From an uncultured Cryomorphaceae bacterium (GTDB taxonomy: Bacteria > Bacteroidota > Bacteroidia > Flavobacteriales > Schleiferiaceae), in assembly GCA_937120475.1 (NCBI GenBank), contig CAKZJV010000007.1:1690068-1754067 (forward strand): a stretch of 64,000 nt of DNA, given 5' to 3'. Every line of letters begins with the position of its first letter. The stretch's first letter is position 1. This document shows positions 24,602 through 34,382 of the stretch, one piece after another. Under the pieces are notes generated by a model. The model saw nothing but the letters and a program-made list of their open reading frames with translations, had not been told where the DNA came from and did no database searches. The translations under genes and the position numbers were made by a program.

Positions 24602-26065
24602 ATGAAGTTGTTAAAGGATATACTGTACAGAGCTCCCATATTAGATACCGTAGGTAATACCAATCTGGCGGTATCCGCTATCTATATGGATTCGCGCAAG
24701 GTAACCAAGGAAGGCTTGTTTGTAGCCATTCCCGGCACTTTGGTGGACGGCCACGAGTACATTCAACAGGCCATTGAAAAAGGAGCCCGCTCCGTGATCT
24801 GTGAAAAACTTCCCGAAACACTGCATGAAAAGGTAACCTACGTTCAGGTGAAAGACAGCCACCTGACCATGGGCATTGTGGCCTCCAACTTTTTTGACAA
24901 TCCCTCCGAAAAATTAAAACTGGTGGCGGTAACCGGCACTAACGGCAAAACCACCACCACCAGCCTGCTTCACCAACTGTTTACCAACCTGGGGCACAAG
25001 TCAGGATTACTTTCCACCGTAAATGTTAAGATCGGGCGCGAAATATTACCCGCCACGCACACTACTCCCGATCCGATTAGTCTTAACGGTCACCTGCGCA
25101 AAATGGTAGATGCAGGTTGCCGCTTCTGCTTTATGGAAGCCAGTAGCCACGGTATTGCCCAGCGCAGAACGGCCGGCTTAAAGTTCGAGGGAGCGGTGTT
25201 CACCAATATTTCAAGGGACCACCTGGATTATCATAAAACTTTTGATGATTACATACTGGCCAAAAAACGCCTGTTCGATGAGCTTCCGGCCACCGCATTT
25301 GCACTGGTAAATTCCGATGATCGCCACGGCCAAACCATGCTGCACCATACCAAGGGGCGGGTGTACACCTTTGGACTGCGCAGCGATGTGGACTTTAAAG
25401 CCAAGATTCTAGAGCACCAGTTCGATGGTATGTTGCTGAACCTGGGTACCCATGAGTTATGGACCAAGCTGATCGGTACCTTCAACGCCTATAACCTGGC
25501 CGCAGTTTATGGGGTAAGCGTATTGTTGAAGCAAGATGAGTTGCAGGTAGTAACGGCCATAAGCAGTCTAAACCCGGTAGAAGGACGCTTCCAGTACTTC
25601 CAGTCACTCAACGGCATTACCACCATCGTAGATTACGCCCATACCCCGGATGCCCTCCAGAATGTGTTGGAAACCATTCAAAAGATCAGAAGTGGTAATG
25701 AAACCCTTTTCACCCTGGTGGGCTGTGGTGGTGATCGCGATCCCGGTAAACGACCCGATATGGCCCGTATTGCCACGGAATTCAGCGACCAGGTGATTTT
25801 CACTTCCGACAATCCGCGCAGCGAAGATCCGGAGGCCATTATAAAAGATATGGAAGAAGGTGTGGAGATGCACTTAAAGCGCAAATACCTCAGTATCACC
25901 AACCGTAAGGAAGCCATTAAAACCGCCAGCCGGATGGCCAGGAAAGGAGACATTATTCTCATTGCCGGAAAAGGTCACGAAAAATACCAGGAAATCAAGG
26001 GGGAACGCCTGCCCTTTGACGATATGCAAATAGCCCGTGAATTCTTAACGCCAACAGCCAGCTAA
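24602..26065 (+). CDS. murE: UDP-MurNAc-tripeptide synthetase MurE (meso-DAP adding)
   Basis: 487 residues. Adds the third residue of the wall peptide in the cytoplasm. ATP loop GTNGKTTTT near 112-120, a carbamoyl-Lys region near [12 protein letters not shown] (about 180-190) and the substrate motif DNPRSEDP near 400. The DNPR form is the signature for meso-diaminopimelate rather than lysine, so the peptidoglycan should be DAP type. C-terminal [10 protein letters not shown] is intact. The murE stop shares its last base with the A of the mraY ATG. Confidence 0.97.
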   Translation: MKLLKDILYRAPILDTVGNTNLAVSAIYMDSRKVTKEGLFVAIPGTLVDGHEYIQQAIEKGARSVICEKLPETLHEKVTYVQVKDSHLTMGIVASNFFDNPSEKLKLVAVTGTNGKTTTTSLLHQLFTNLGHKSGLLSTVNVKIGREILPATHTTPDPISLNGHLRKMVDAGCRFCFMEASSHGIAQRRTAGLKFEGAVFTNISRDHLDYHKTFDDYILAKKRLFDELPATAFALVNSDDRHGQTMLHHTKGRVYTFGLRSDVDFKAKILEHQFDGMLLNLGTHELWTKLIGTFNAYNLAAVYGVSVLLKQDELQVVTAISSLNPVEGRFQYFQSLNGITTIVDYAHTPDALQNVLETIQKIRSGNETLFTLVGCGGDRDPGKRPDMARIATEFSDQVIFTSDNPRSEDPEAIIKDMEEGVEMHLKRKYLSITNRKEAIKTASRMARKGDIILIAGKGHEKYQEIKGERLPFDDMQIAREFLTPTAS

Positions 26066-27303
26066 TGCTCTATTACCTTTTTACATATCTCGATAAAACC
26101 TATGACCTGCCGGGAGCCGGTGTATTTCAGTTCATCACCTTCCGCTCAGCCATGGCCCTCATATTTTCCCTCGTTATCTGCCTGCTGTTTGGTAAGTCCA
26201 TTATCAATATGCTCCATCGCAAACAGGTGGGCGAAACTATTCGCGATTTAGGGCTGGAAGGACAGGCCAAAAAAGCCGGCACCCCCACCATGGGAGGACT
26301 GATGATTCTTTCGGGCATTCTTATTCCCGTTCTGCTCTTCGCCCGGCTTGAGAACATTTATATCATCCTGCTGCTCATTACTACCGTTTGGACCGGGATG
26401 ATCGGTTTTGTGGATGACTACATCAAAGTATTTAAAAAGAACAAAGAAGGCCTGGCCGGGAAATTTAAAATTGCCGGGCAAATAGGATTGGGCCTTATCG
26501 TAGGCACCATACTGTATGTGCACCCGGAGGTAACCACCAAAGAGCGGATTACCGATGAGGCACAACTGGCGGAAATGCAGGTAGAGCGCAACGACCGTTT
26601 GCCGGTTTACGGAGAAGCTCAAAAATCCACTACCACTACCATCCCCTTTTTCAAGAACAACGAATTCGATTATACCGCATTGCTGCAATGGATAGGCCCC
26701 GATTACCAGAAATGGGCCTGGATCATTTTCATTCCCATTGTGATTTTCATTATTACGGCCGTTTCCAACGGGGCCAACCTTACCGATGGTATCGATGGGC
26801 TGGCCACCGGAACTTCCGCTATTATCGGTATTACCCTCGGCATATTTGCCTACGTATCCGGTAGTATCATTTTCGCAGACTACCTGAACATTATGTACAT
26901 CCCCCACACGGGTGAGATGGTCGTATTTATAGCCGCTTTTGTAGGAGCTTGCATTGGCTTCCTGTGGTATAATGCGTACCCGGCCCAGGTGTTTATGGGC
27001 GATACCGGCAGCCTTAGCCTTGGGGGTATTATTGCCGTGTTTGCCATCGCCATTCGCAAGGAACTGCTCATTCCTATCCTTTGTGGAATTTTTGTGGTTG
27101 AAAACCTATCCGTAGTAATGCAGGTCAGCTATTTCAAATACACTAAAAAGAAATTTGGTGAAGGCAGGCGTATTTTTAAAATGTCGCCCCTCCACCACCA
27201 CTACCAAAAGCTGGGGTACAACGAGAGTAAGATTGTGACCCGTTTTTGGATTGTGGGCATTTTTCTGGCCGTACTAACCTTCGTAACCCTTAAGCTGCGC
27301 TAA
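26065..27303 (+). CDS. mraY: Phospho-MurNAc-pentapeptide translocase MraY
   Basis: 412 residues, polytopic with about ten membrane spans. It transfers phospho-MurNAc-pentapeptide to undecaprenyl phosphate to make lipid I. Motifs: [11 protein letters not shown] near 73, GFVDDYIK with the catalytic Asp pair near 113, [12 protein letters not shown] near 235 and the HHHYQ motif near 377. It carries an extra periplasmic or cytoplasmic segment near 150-200 ([18 protein letters not shown]), typical for Bacteroidota MraY and absent in E. coli. It shares one base with murE at the start and one base with murD at the end. Confidence 0.97.
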   Translation: MLYYLFTYLDKTYDLPGAGVFQFITFRSAMALIFSLVICLLFGKSIINMLHRKQVGETIRDLGLEGQAKKAGTPTMGGLMILSGILIPVLLFARLENIYIILLLITTVWTGMIGFVDDYIKVFKKNKEGLAGKFKIAGQIGLGLIVGTILYVHPEVTTKERITDEAQLAEMQVERNDRLPVYGEAQKSTTTTIPFFKNNEFDYTALLQWIGPDYQKWAWIIFIPIVIFIITAVSNGANLTDGIDGLATGTSAIIGITLGIFAYVSGSIIFADYLNIMYIPHTGEMVVFIAAFVGACIGFLWYNAYPAQVFMGDTGSLSLGGIIAVFAIAIRKELLIPILCGIFVVENLSVVMQVSYFKYTKKKFGEGRRIFKMSPLHHHYQKLGYNESKIVTRFWIVGIFLAVLTFVTLKLR

Positions 27304-28646
27304 TGAGTTCACAGGGACACATAGTAGTTTTAGGAGGTGGCGAAAGTGGCTATGGCGCTGCTTTGCTGGCTAAACGAAAAGGATACCCGGTTTTTCTTTC
27401 GGACGGTGGTACGCTTAAGGAAAAATACAAGCAACGCCTACGGGAAGAGGAAATTGATTTTGAAGAAGGTGGACACACCGAAGCCAAAATACTCCAGGCA
27501 AGCCTGGTGATAAAAAGCCCCGGCATTCCCGAAAAGGCGGCCATTGTAAAAAGTATTCGCCAAAACAATATTCCACTTGTATCCGAAGTGGAGTGGGCCT
27601 CCCGCTTCTGCAAAGGTAAAATGGTGGCCATAACCGGCAGCAATGGTAAAACCACCACTACCATGCTGACCTACCACATTCTTAAAAACGCAGAACTGGA
27701 CGTGGCTATGGTTGGCAATATCGGTGACAGCTTTGCGGCCTCCGTAGCTGAAAAAGACCACGCCTATTACGTATTGGAAGTAAGCAGCTTCCAGTTGGAT
27801 GACATCACTTCCTTCAAACCACACATTGCGGTACTGACCAATATTACCCCGGATCACCTGGACCGCTATGATTATAAAATGGAGAACTACGCCCGAAGCA
27901 AGTTCGCCATTGCACGCTACCAGGATGCCGGGGACTATTTCATCTACAACCAGGATGACCCTGAAACCCTCCATTACCTGGAGGAACATAAACCTCAAAG
28001 TCGGATGCTTCCTCTAAGCATTGAAAAAACACTGGAAGAAGGGGCTTTTCAAAACGATCAAAACATTATTCAAATACAACTTAAAAACCAGGAAAGTATG
28101 AGTATCAATGAACTGGCCCTACAGGGCAAACACAACGCCTACAACAGTATGGCAGCCGGATTGGCCGGAAAACTCCTCGGCATCCGCAAAGAAGTAATCC
28201 GTGAAAGCCTGGCGGGCTTTGAAAGCATTGAGCACCGCCTGGAGCCGGTGCTACAGGTGTACGGTATCGACTTCATAAACGACAGTAAGGCCACCAACGT
28301 AAACTCCACGTGGTATGCTTTGGAAAGCATGCAAAAGCCCACGATATGGATAGTAGGTGGTGTAGATAAGGGGAACGATTACAGCCAGTTACACAAGCTG
28401 GTAAAGGAAAAGGTAAAAGCCATCGTTTGCCTGGGTGTGGATAATGCTAAACTACACGCTGAATTTGAAGAGATGGTGCCTTTTATGATCGATGCAGCCG
28501 ATATGGACGAAGCAGTGCGTATATCCTATAAACTGGGAGCTAAAAACGATGCCGTATTGCTCAGTCCGGCCTGCGCCAGCTTCGATCTGTTCGAAAATTA
28601 CGAAGACCGTGGCCGTCAATTTAAAGCAGCGGTAAGGAGGTTATAA
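27303..28646 (+). CDS. murD: UDP-MurNAc-alanine--D-glutamate ligase MurD
   Basis: 447 residues. Three-domain Mur ligase. Rossmann-like N-terminus (VVLGGGESGYGAAL), ATP loop GSNGKTTTTML near 112, EVSSFQLDD near 157, NITPDHLDRY near 178 and C-terminal FINDSKATNVNSTW near 320. It adds D-Glu to UDP-MurNAc-Ala. It starts on the last base of mraY and ends one base before ftsW, so translation of the string is probably coupled. Confidence 0.97.
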   Translation: MSSQGHIVVLGGGESGYGAALLAKRKGYPVFLSDGGTLKEKYKQRLREEEIDFEEGGHTEAKILQASLVIKSPGIPEKAAIVKSIRQNNIPLVSEVEWASRFCKGKMVAITGSNGKTTTTMLTYHILKNAELDVAMVGNIGDSFAASVAEKDHAYYVLEVSSFQLDDITSFKPHIAVLTNITPDHLDRYDYKMENYARSKFAIARYQDAGDYFIYNQDDPETLHYLEEHKPQSRMLPLSIEKTLEEGAFQNDQNIIQIQLKNQESMSINELALQGKHNAYNSMAAGLAGKLLGIRKEVIRESLAGFESIEHRLEPVLQVYGIDFINDSKATNVNSTWYALESMQKPTIWIVGGVDKGNDYSQLHKLVKEKVKAIVCLGVDNAKLHAEFEEMVPFMIDAADMDEAVRISYKLGAKNDAVLLSPACASFDLFENYEDRGRQFKAAVRRL

Positions 28647-28647
28647 A

Positions 28648-29823
28648 ATGGCTCAGGTGCTCACTTACATAAAAGGCGACCGTACCCTTTGGGTAATTGC
28701 GGTGGTACTGGCTCTGTTCTCCATGATGCCGGTGTACAGCGCCAGCAGCAATATTGCCTTTATGTACGGTGGCAGCAGCACCTTCAGTATGCTGGCCAAG
28801 CATGCCATACACCTTACCCTGGGCTTGATTCTGATGTATGCCGCCCACACCATGAATTACCGCCACTTCGGAGCTATTTCAGTAATACTGATGCCCGTGG
28901 CCCTGTTACTCCTGGTTTATACTTTATTCCAGGGCCATACGGTATCCAACGCCACACGGTGGATACGCATCCCTTTCCTGGGCTGGACCTTCCAAACCTC
29001 GGCTTTTGCCAGCGTGGTGTTGATGATTTACATTTCGCGTTACCTGGCCAAGGCTCCGGTAGCCAGGATCAAAAGCTTCAAGCAATCTTTTGTGCCCCTG
29101 CTGCTCCCTATCTGCGCTATTTGCGGATTAATCCTTCCTTCCAACTTTAGTACGGCAGCTCTGATATTCGGTATCAGCATGTTATTGCTTTTTATTGGTG
29201 GTTATCCCATTAAAAATTTACTGTTAATTGCTGGCGGAGGTATTGCCGCCCTGGGGCTTTTTATACTGCTCACCCTGGCCTTTCCCGATATGAGCAACCG
29301 CGTATCTACCTGGAAGGCGCGTATTGAGAACTACAACAGCGGCAATAAGGAAGATAATTACCAGGTGCACAAAGCCAAAATGGCCATTGCCGAAGGGCGC
29401 ATTATTGGTAAAGGTCCCGGCAAGAGTGTTCAGAAAAACTTTTTACCCCAATCCAATTCCGATTTTATTTACGCAGTAATCGTTGAGGAATTTGGGATGA
29501 TCGGTGGGGTCCTCGTGATCTTCTTTTACGTACTCTTTATGATTCGCGTATTGATTATTGCGACCAAAGCCCCCACCCGCTTCGGAACTTTACTGGCCGT
29601 AGGTACCGGACTGGGCATTATCGTACAGGCCTTTGTTAACCTGGGCGTAGCCGTAAACCTGCTACCGGTAACCGGGCAAACTTTACCGCTCATCAGTGCG
29701 GGAGGTTCTTCCATTTGGATGACCTGCGTGGCCATTGGTATTATTTTGAGCGTAAGCCGCGGCTTACCTGAAGAAGGTGATGAAGAAACCGGTGTAGAAC
29801 CAAATGCCTTTGCCCATGCCTGA
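28648..29823 (+). CDS. ftsW: Lipid II polymerase / division protein FtsW (SEDS)
   Basis: 391 residues with about ten membrane spans. SEDS-family signs: an early AS-S motif (VYSASSNIAF) near 30, the large periplasmic loop holding SNSDFIYAVIVEEFGMIGG near 270 with the catalytic-type Asp, and the last spans with PVTGQTLPLISAGGSS near 345. It polymerises lipid II at the septum with FtsI. The C-terminal tail is short and acidic. The final 20 bases overlap murG. Confidence 0.95.
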   Translation: MAQVLTYIKGDRTLWVIAVVLALFSMMPVYSASSNIAFMYGGSSTFSMLAKHAIHLTLGLILMYAAHTMNYRHFGAISVILMPVALLLLVYTLFQGHTVSNATRWIRIPFLGWTFQTSAFASVVLMIYISRYLAKAPVARIKSFKQSFVPLLLPICAICGLILPSNFSTAALIFGISMLLLFIGGYPIKNLLLIAGGGIAALGLFILLTLAFPDMSNRVSTWKARIENYNSGNKEDNYQVHKAKMAIAEGRIIGKGPGKSVQKNFLPQSNSDFIYAVIVEEFGMIGGVLVIFFYVLFMIRVLIIATKAPTRFGTLLAVGTGLGIIVQAFVNLGVAVNLLPVTGQTLPLISAGGSSIWMTCVAIGIILSVSRGLPEEGDEETGVEPNAFAHA

Positions 29824-30922
29824 GTATCGTTTTATGATTAGTGGCGGAGGAACCGGTGGGCATATTTTCCCGGCTGTAGCTATTGCCGATGAGTTGAAAA
29901 GACGCTACCCCGATGCCCAATTCCTGTTTGTAGGAGCCAAAGACCGTATGGAAATGGAACGGGTGCCCCAGGCAGGCTATAACATTGAAGGACTCTGGAT
30001 AAGTGGTATTCAGCGTAAGCTCACCGCCTCCAACCTCATGTTCCCCTTTAAATTATTCAGCAGCATAACCCGCTGCCAAAGGCTGGTGAAAAAATTTAAG
30101 CCTCACGTGGTGATTGGTACCGGTGGTTTTGCCAGCGGCCCTTTGCTTTACGTGGCTTCCCGAAAAAATAAACCCTGTCTTATACAGGAGCAAAACTCCT
30201 ACCCCGGTATTACCAACAAATTATTAGCCTCACGGGTAAATACGGTTTGTGTGGCTTACGATAAAATGGATCGCTTTTTCCCGCAGCACAAAATTGTGTT
30301 TACCGGTAACCCCATACGCAGCACCGTACATTCCAAGCTGGAATCAAAGCAAGTGGCCTATGATGAATTAGGGCTGCACCCCGGGCAAAAAACATTACTG
30401 GTACTGGGTGGCAGCCTGGGCGCGCGTAAGATCAACCAGTTGATCGAGTGCAACCTGGACCGAATCTTGAAAATGGGTATTAATCTCTTGTGGCAAACGG
30501 GTAAGTTGTACTATGATGAAATCATTGAAAAATACGGTTCCCGGCAAAACGAGCAGTTGCGCATCAACGCCTTTTTAAACAATATGCAAGCGGCCTATAC
30601 CGTGGCTGATGGTGTCATCAGCCGCGCGGGAGCGGGAACCCTCTCAGAGCTGGCTGTTCTGCGGAAAGCTTCTCTGCTCATCCCTTCACCCAATGTTGCG
30701 GAAGACCACCAGACCAAAAACGCAATGGCCCTGGTAGAAAAAGATGCGGCCCTCATCTTTCGGGAGAGTGATCCCGAACATGAGCTTTTAGCCCGGGTGG
30801 TGGAATTGATGCAAGCAGAACGCAAAAAACAGTTGGAGGAAAATATCGGCAAACTGGCTAAACCCAGGGCGGCTGAGCATATTGCTGACGAAATTGAAAA
30901 ACTATTACCCCATGCTGGATAA
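29804..30922 (+). CDS. murG: UDP-GlcNAc--lipid I N-acetylglucosaminyltransferase MurG
   Basis: 372 residues from ATG 29804; the ATG at 29816 is also possible and would give 368. GT-B glycosyltransferase bound to the inner face of the membrane that makes lipid II. Motifs: ISGGGTGGHIFPA near 12-25, a GTGGFASGP loop near 105, QEQNSYPG near 128 and the UDP-binding GGSLGARKIN near 200 and SRAGAGTLSEL near 265. It starts inside ftsW and its stop lies 11 bases into murC. Confidence 0.96.
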   Translation: MPLPMPEYRFMISGGGTGGHIFPAVAIADELKRRYPDAQFLFVGAKDRMEMERVPQAGYNIEGLWISGIQRKLTASNLMFPFKLFSSITRCQRLVKKFKPHVVIGTGGFASGPLLYVASRKNKPCLIQEQNSYPGITNKLLASRVNTVCVAYDKMDRFFPQHKIVFTGNPIRSTVHSKLESKQVAYDELGLHPGQKTLLVLGGSLGARKINQLIECNLDRILKMGINLLWQTGKLYYDEIIEKYGSRQNEQLRINAFLNNMQAAYTVADGVISRAGAGTLSELAVLRKASLLIPSPNVAEDHQTKNAMALVEKDAALIFRESDPEHELLARVVELMQAERKKQLEENIGKLAKPRAAEHIADEIEKLLPHAG

Positions 30923-32261
30923 AGAGAACATCTATTTTATTGGCATTGGAGGCATTGGCATGAGTGCCCTGGCACGCTATTTTAAAAACCGGGGTAAAAA
31001 CGTGGCAGGCTACGACCGTGTGCGCACTGCGCTCTGCCAACAGTTGGAAACGGAAGGTATGAACCTCCATTACGAAGATGACCTGGAGCAAATCCCCGAA
31101 TCTTTTAAGAAGAAAGCCAAAACCACGGTAATTTACACTCCGGCCATACCCGCAGAACATGCCGAATTGAATTTTTTCCGGAAGAAGGGGTACGACCTTA
31201 TAAAAAGGGCGAATGCACTCGGGCAAATCGCACAAACCCATACCTGCCTGGCGGTAGCCGGGACGCATGGAAAAACCACCACTTCCACCCTTTTAGCTCA
31301 CCTTTTTCGTGACGCAAACCAAGAGGTGACCGCCTTTTTGGGCGGCCTGTCGGTAAACTATCAAACCAATTTCTGGGGTGGTGAAGACCTTAAAAATCTG
31401 CTTATTGCCGAAGCTGATGAATTTGACCGTAGCTTTTTACAGCTCCAACCTTCCGGGGCTATTATCACCTCCATGGATGCCGACCACCTTGATATTTACG
31501 GAAACAGCGAGGAGCTGCAAAAAACCTTTCGTGATTTTGCCCGTAGCATTCAGCAAACGCCTATCATTCAGGATCAATTGGACTTACCCGGCCAGAAGTA
31601 TGGTTTTACCGAATCGGCCGACTTTCAGGCTACCAACATCCGCGTGGAGGAGCATAGTTATCGCTTTGACCTGGTTACCCCCTACGGCCTTATTGAAAAC
31701 ATAAAAAGCGGATTACCAGGGAGGCATAATGTGGAAAATGCGGTGGGAGCAGCTGCCCTTGCCCTGGAGTACGGCCTTAAGCCTGAGCAGGTAAAAGCCG
31801 GAATAGAAAATTTTAAAGGGGTAAAGCGCAGGTTTGAATACCATATTAAAACCGACCGCTTGGTTTACATCGATGACTATGCGCATCACCCGGCTGAGAT
31901 CAATGCCTTACTCACTTCGGTAAGGGAGCTTTACCCGGACCACAAGATCACCGGTATTTTTCAACCCCACCTTTATTCCCGTACCCGCGATTTTATGGAC
32001 GGCTTTGCTCAAAGCCTGGCTAAATTGGATGAACTGATCCTGATGGACATTTACGCAGCCCGGGAAAAACCTTTACCGGGCATTAATGCAGGCGTGCTTT
32101 TAGAGAAGACGGACATAGTGGCCAAACAGCATTTATCCACCACTGATATTCTCACTCACTTTCGGGAAAACCGGAGGAAAAAACAGGTAATTCTGACCAT
32201 TGGTGCCGGTGATATTGACCAGTTGGTACGCCCTTTAAAAATGGTATTGCTCAATGGCTAA
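30912..32261 (+). CDS. murC: UDP-MurNAc--L-alanine ligase MurC
   Basis: 449 residues from the ATG at 30912 (MLDKENIYFIGIGGIGMS). An upstream frame start at 30882 would add ten residues that are part of murG and spoil the usual N-terminus. The enzyme adds L-Ala to UDP-MurNAc. Motifs: GIGGIGMSALA near 10-20, ATP loop AGTHGKTTTS near 116, AEADEFDRSF near 170 and DDYAHHPAEI near 320. Overlaps murG by 11 bases and ftsQ by 8. Confidence 0.96.
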   Translation: MLDKENIYFIGIGGIGMSALARYFKNRGKNVAGYDRVRTALCQQLETEGMNLHYEDDLEQIPESFKKKAKTTVIYTPAIPAEHAELNFFRKKGYDLIKRANALGQIAQTHTCLAVAGTHGKTTTSTLLAHLFRDANQEVTAFLGGLSVNYQTNFWGGEDLKNLLIAEADEFDRSFLQLQPSGAIITSMDADHLDIYGNSEELQKTFRDFARSIQQTPIIQDQLDLPGQKYGFTESADFQATNIRVEEHSYRFDLVTPYGLIENIKSGLPGRHNVENAVGAAALALEYGLKPEQVKAGIENFKGVKRRFEYHIKTDRLVYIDDYAHHPAEINALLTSVRELYPDHKITGIFQPHLYSRTRDFMDGFAQSLAKLDELILMDIYAAREKPLPGINAGVLLEKTDIVAKQHLSTTDILTHFRENRRKKQVILTIGAGDIDQLVRPLKMVLLNG

Positions 32262-32985
32262 GCTTAAAAACATACTGTTTTGGACGGGCGGCATACTGCT
32301 TTTGCTGGTGATTTTCGCCTTTTCCGGATCGCAAAATAAACTACTTAAAACCAATGGGTTAAATATCACTATCCACCACTCTGACGAGTTGTACTTTGTT
32401 AGCCAGGAAGAGGTGCAACAATGGGTGATGAATGAGTATCCATTTTTTGACAGCCTATTCCTGCAAGAAATTAACATCCCGCTGTTAGAAGAAAGCCTTG
32501 ATAATCACCCCTCTATCCGTAAAGCAGAGGTATATTCGACACTGGATGGTAGTTTGCGGATTGATATATACCAAAAGCAACCGGTTGCAAGGGTACAAAC
32601 CTCAAAAGCAGCCTTTTATATAGATGAGCAGGGAGACAGTATGGCACTGTCCAAACGTTTTTCAGCCAGGGTTCCATTGGTAACGGGAAAAATTGAAGCA
32701 GAAAGCCAGGAAAAGATCTACCATTTTTTTGAGGATTTGAAGCTGGATGAGTTTTACCAAAACTTTTTCAGCGGCCTTGAAGTTTCTCCGCAAGGTGAAT
32801 GGATACTGTACCCAAAACCCGGAAATCACAAGGTTTTACTAGGTACTCCTGATAACCTTACAGGCAAGTTGAAGAAGTTGAAAAGCTTTTATCAAAATAT
32901 AGGTAGTAAAGAAAACATTGGCCGTGTAAAAACGATAAACCTGATGTACAGAGATCAGGTAATTGTAGAAAAATTTAGGAAATGA
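32254..32985 (+). CDS. ftsQ: Cell division protein FtsQ/DivIB
   Basis: 243 residues. One N-terminal membrane span (LFWTGGILLLLVIFAFS, about 8-24) followed by a periplasmic part: a POTRA-like domain (about 35-110) ending PSIRKAEVYSTLDGSLRIDI and a beta domain with YIDEQGDSM near 123. The motif order and position between murC and ftsA match FtsQ. It scaffolds FtsL and FtsB-type partners at the septum. The last 4 bases (ATGA) overlap ftsA. Confidence 0.93.
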   Translation: MAKLKNILFWTGGILLLLVIFAFSGSQNKLLKTNGLNITIHHSDELYFVSQEEVQQWVMNEYPFFDSLFLQEINIPLLEESLDNHPSIRKAEVYSTLDGSLRIDIYQKQPVARVQTSKAAFYIDEQGDSMALSKRFSARVPLVTGKIEAESQEKIYHFFEDLKLDEFYQNFFSGLEVSPQGEWILYPKPGNHKVLLGTPDNLTGKLKKLKSFYQNIGSKENIGRVKTINLMYRDQVIVEKFRK

Positions 32986-34367
32986 ACCCCGAAATGATAG
33001 CCGTTGGGCTGGACATAGGAACCACCAAGATCGTAGCCATGATCGGCCGGAAGAATGAGTACGGCAAACTGGAGATCGTGGGTATGGGTAAGGCCAAATC
33101 GCTGGGAGTGCACCGCGGTGTGGTTACCAACATCACCCAAACCATTGAAAGTATTAAGCAAGCCGTTGAAGAAGCGGAGAACGAGTCCGGCCTCGCTATT
33201 AAAAGCGTGGTGGTAGGCATAGCCGGGCAGCACATTCGCAGCTTGCAGCACAGCGATTACATCATTCGTCAAAATTCGGATGATGTAATTGAAGATAAGG
33301 ACATTGACAGCCTTATACAGAACGTTCACAACCTGGTGATGCTGCCGGGTGAAGAGATTATTCACGTACTTCCGCAGGAGTACAAAGTGGACGGCCAGGC
33401 GGAAATCCGTGAGCCTCGCGGTATGTACGGCAGTCGCCTGGAAGCCAATTTCCACATTGTGGTGGGCCAGATCAGTTCCATCAAGAACATTGGCCGCTGC
33501 GTAAAAAGCAGTAACCTCAACGTAGCTGATATTACCCTGGAGCCCTTGGCCTCGGCTGAAGCTGTGCTTTCGCAGGAAGAAAAAGAAGCCGGAGTAGTGC
33601 TGGTGGATATTGGTGGTGGTACTACCGATGTCGCCATCTTTAAAGACGGTATTATCCGCCATACTGCCGTAATTCCCTTTGGTGGTAATGTGATTACCGA
33701 AGATATCAAGGAGGGCTGCTCGATCATTGAAAAGCAAGCCGAGTTGCTGAAAATCAAATTTGGATCAGCCTGGCCCGGTGAGAATAAAGAGAACGAGATA
33801 GTTAGTATTCCCGGTTTACGGGGCCGTGAGCCCAAGGAGATATCCCTGAAAAACCTCTCCAAAATCATCCACGCCCGTGTGGTGGAGATCATTGAGCAGG
33901 TGTACCTTGAGATCAAGAACTACGGCTACGATGAGAACAAAAAGAAACTGATTGCCGGTATTGTATTAACCGGTGGCGGAAGCCAACTAAAGCACATCAA
34001 GCAGTTGGTGGAATTTGTTACCGGTATGGATACACGCATTGGCTTTCCCAACGAACACCTGGCCAGCGAAAGTGACGATGAGTTCAGTTCTCCGGTATAT
34101 GCTACGGCCGTGGGCCTGGTGCTCAAAGGTGTGAGTAAAAACCAAACGAATGAAATTTCAGTGGTTGATCCCAATAATGACAGCCACCCGCAAACTTTCA
34201 AATCAGCACCACAACCTGAAACCACACCGCAGGAGCCTACGGATCAAACCCCTACCGAACCCTCTGAGGAAGATGAAGAGAGCCCGAACGAAAAGCCTGA
34301 GCATCGCAAGGGATTTTTGGAAAACTGGGCCGATAAGTTTCGCAACTTTTTAAATGACGATTTATAA
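32982..34367 (+). CDS. ftsA: Cell division protein FtsA
   Basis: 461 residues. Actin-fold ATPase that ties FtsZ to the membrane. Phosphate loops GLDIGTTKI near 9 and VLVDIGGGTTDVAIF near 205, and adenosine loop LTGGGSQL near 327. About 385-440 is an acidic, Pro/Gln/Thr-rich linker, and the end (KGFLENWADKFRNFLNDDL) is the amphipathic membrane-targeting helix. The linker makes it longer than E. coli FtsA. Start overlaps ftsQ by 4 bases; ftsZ follows after 15 bases. Confidence 0.97.
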   Translation: MNPEMIAVGLDIGTTKIVAMIGRKNEYGKLEIVGMGKAKSLGVHRGVVTNITQTIESIKQAVEEAENESGLAIKSVVVGIAGQHIRSLQHSDYIIRQNSDDVIEDKDIDSLIQNVHNLVMLPGEEIIHVLPQEYKVDGQAEIREPRGMYGSRLEANFHIVVGQISSIKNIGRCVKSSNLNVADITLEPLASAEAVLSQEEKEAGVVLVDIGGGTTDVAIFKDGIIRHTAVIPFGGNVITEDIKEGCSIIEKQAELLKIKFGSAWPGENKENEIVSIPGLRGREPKEISLKNLSKIIHARVVEIIEQVYLEIKNYGYDENKKKLIAGIVLTGGGSQLKHIKQLVEFVTGMDTRIGFPNEHLASESDDEFSSPVYATAVGLVLKGVSKNQTNEISVVDPNNDSHPQTFKSAPQPETTPQEPTDQTPTEPSEEDEESPNEKPEHRKGFLENWADKFRNFLNDDL

Positions 34368-34382
34368 AAAACACACCGGATT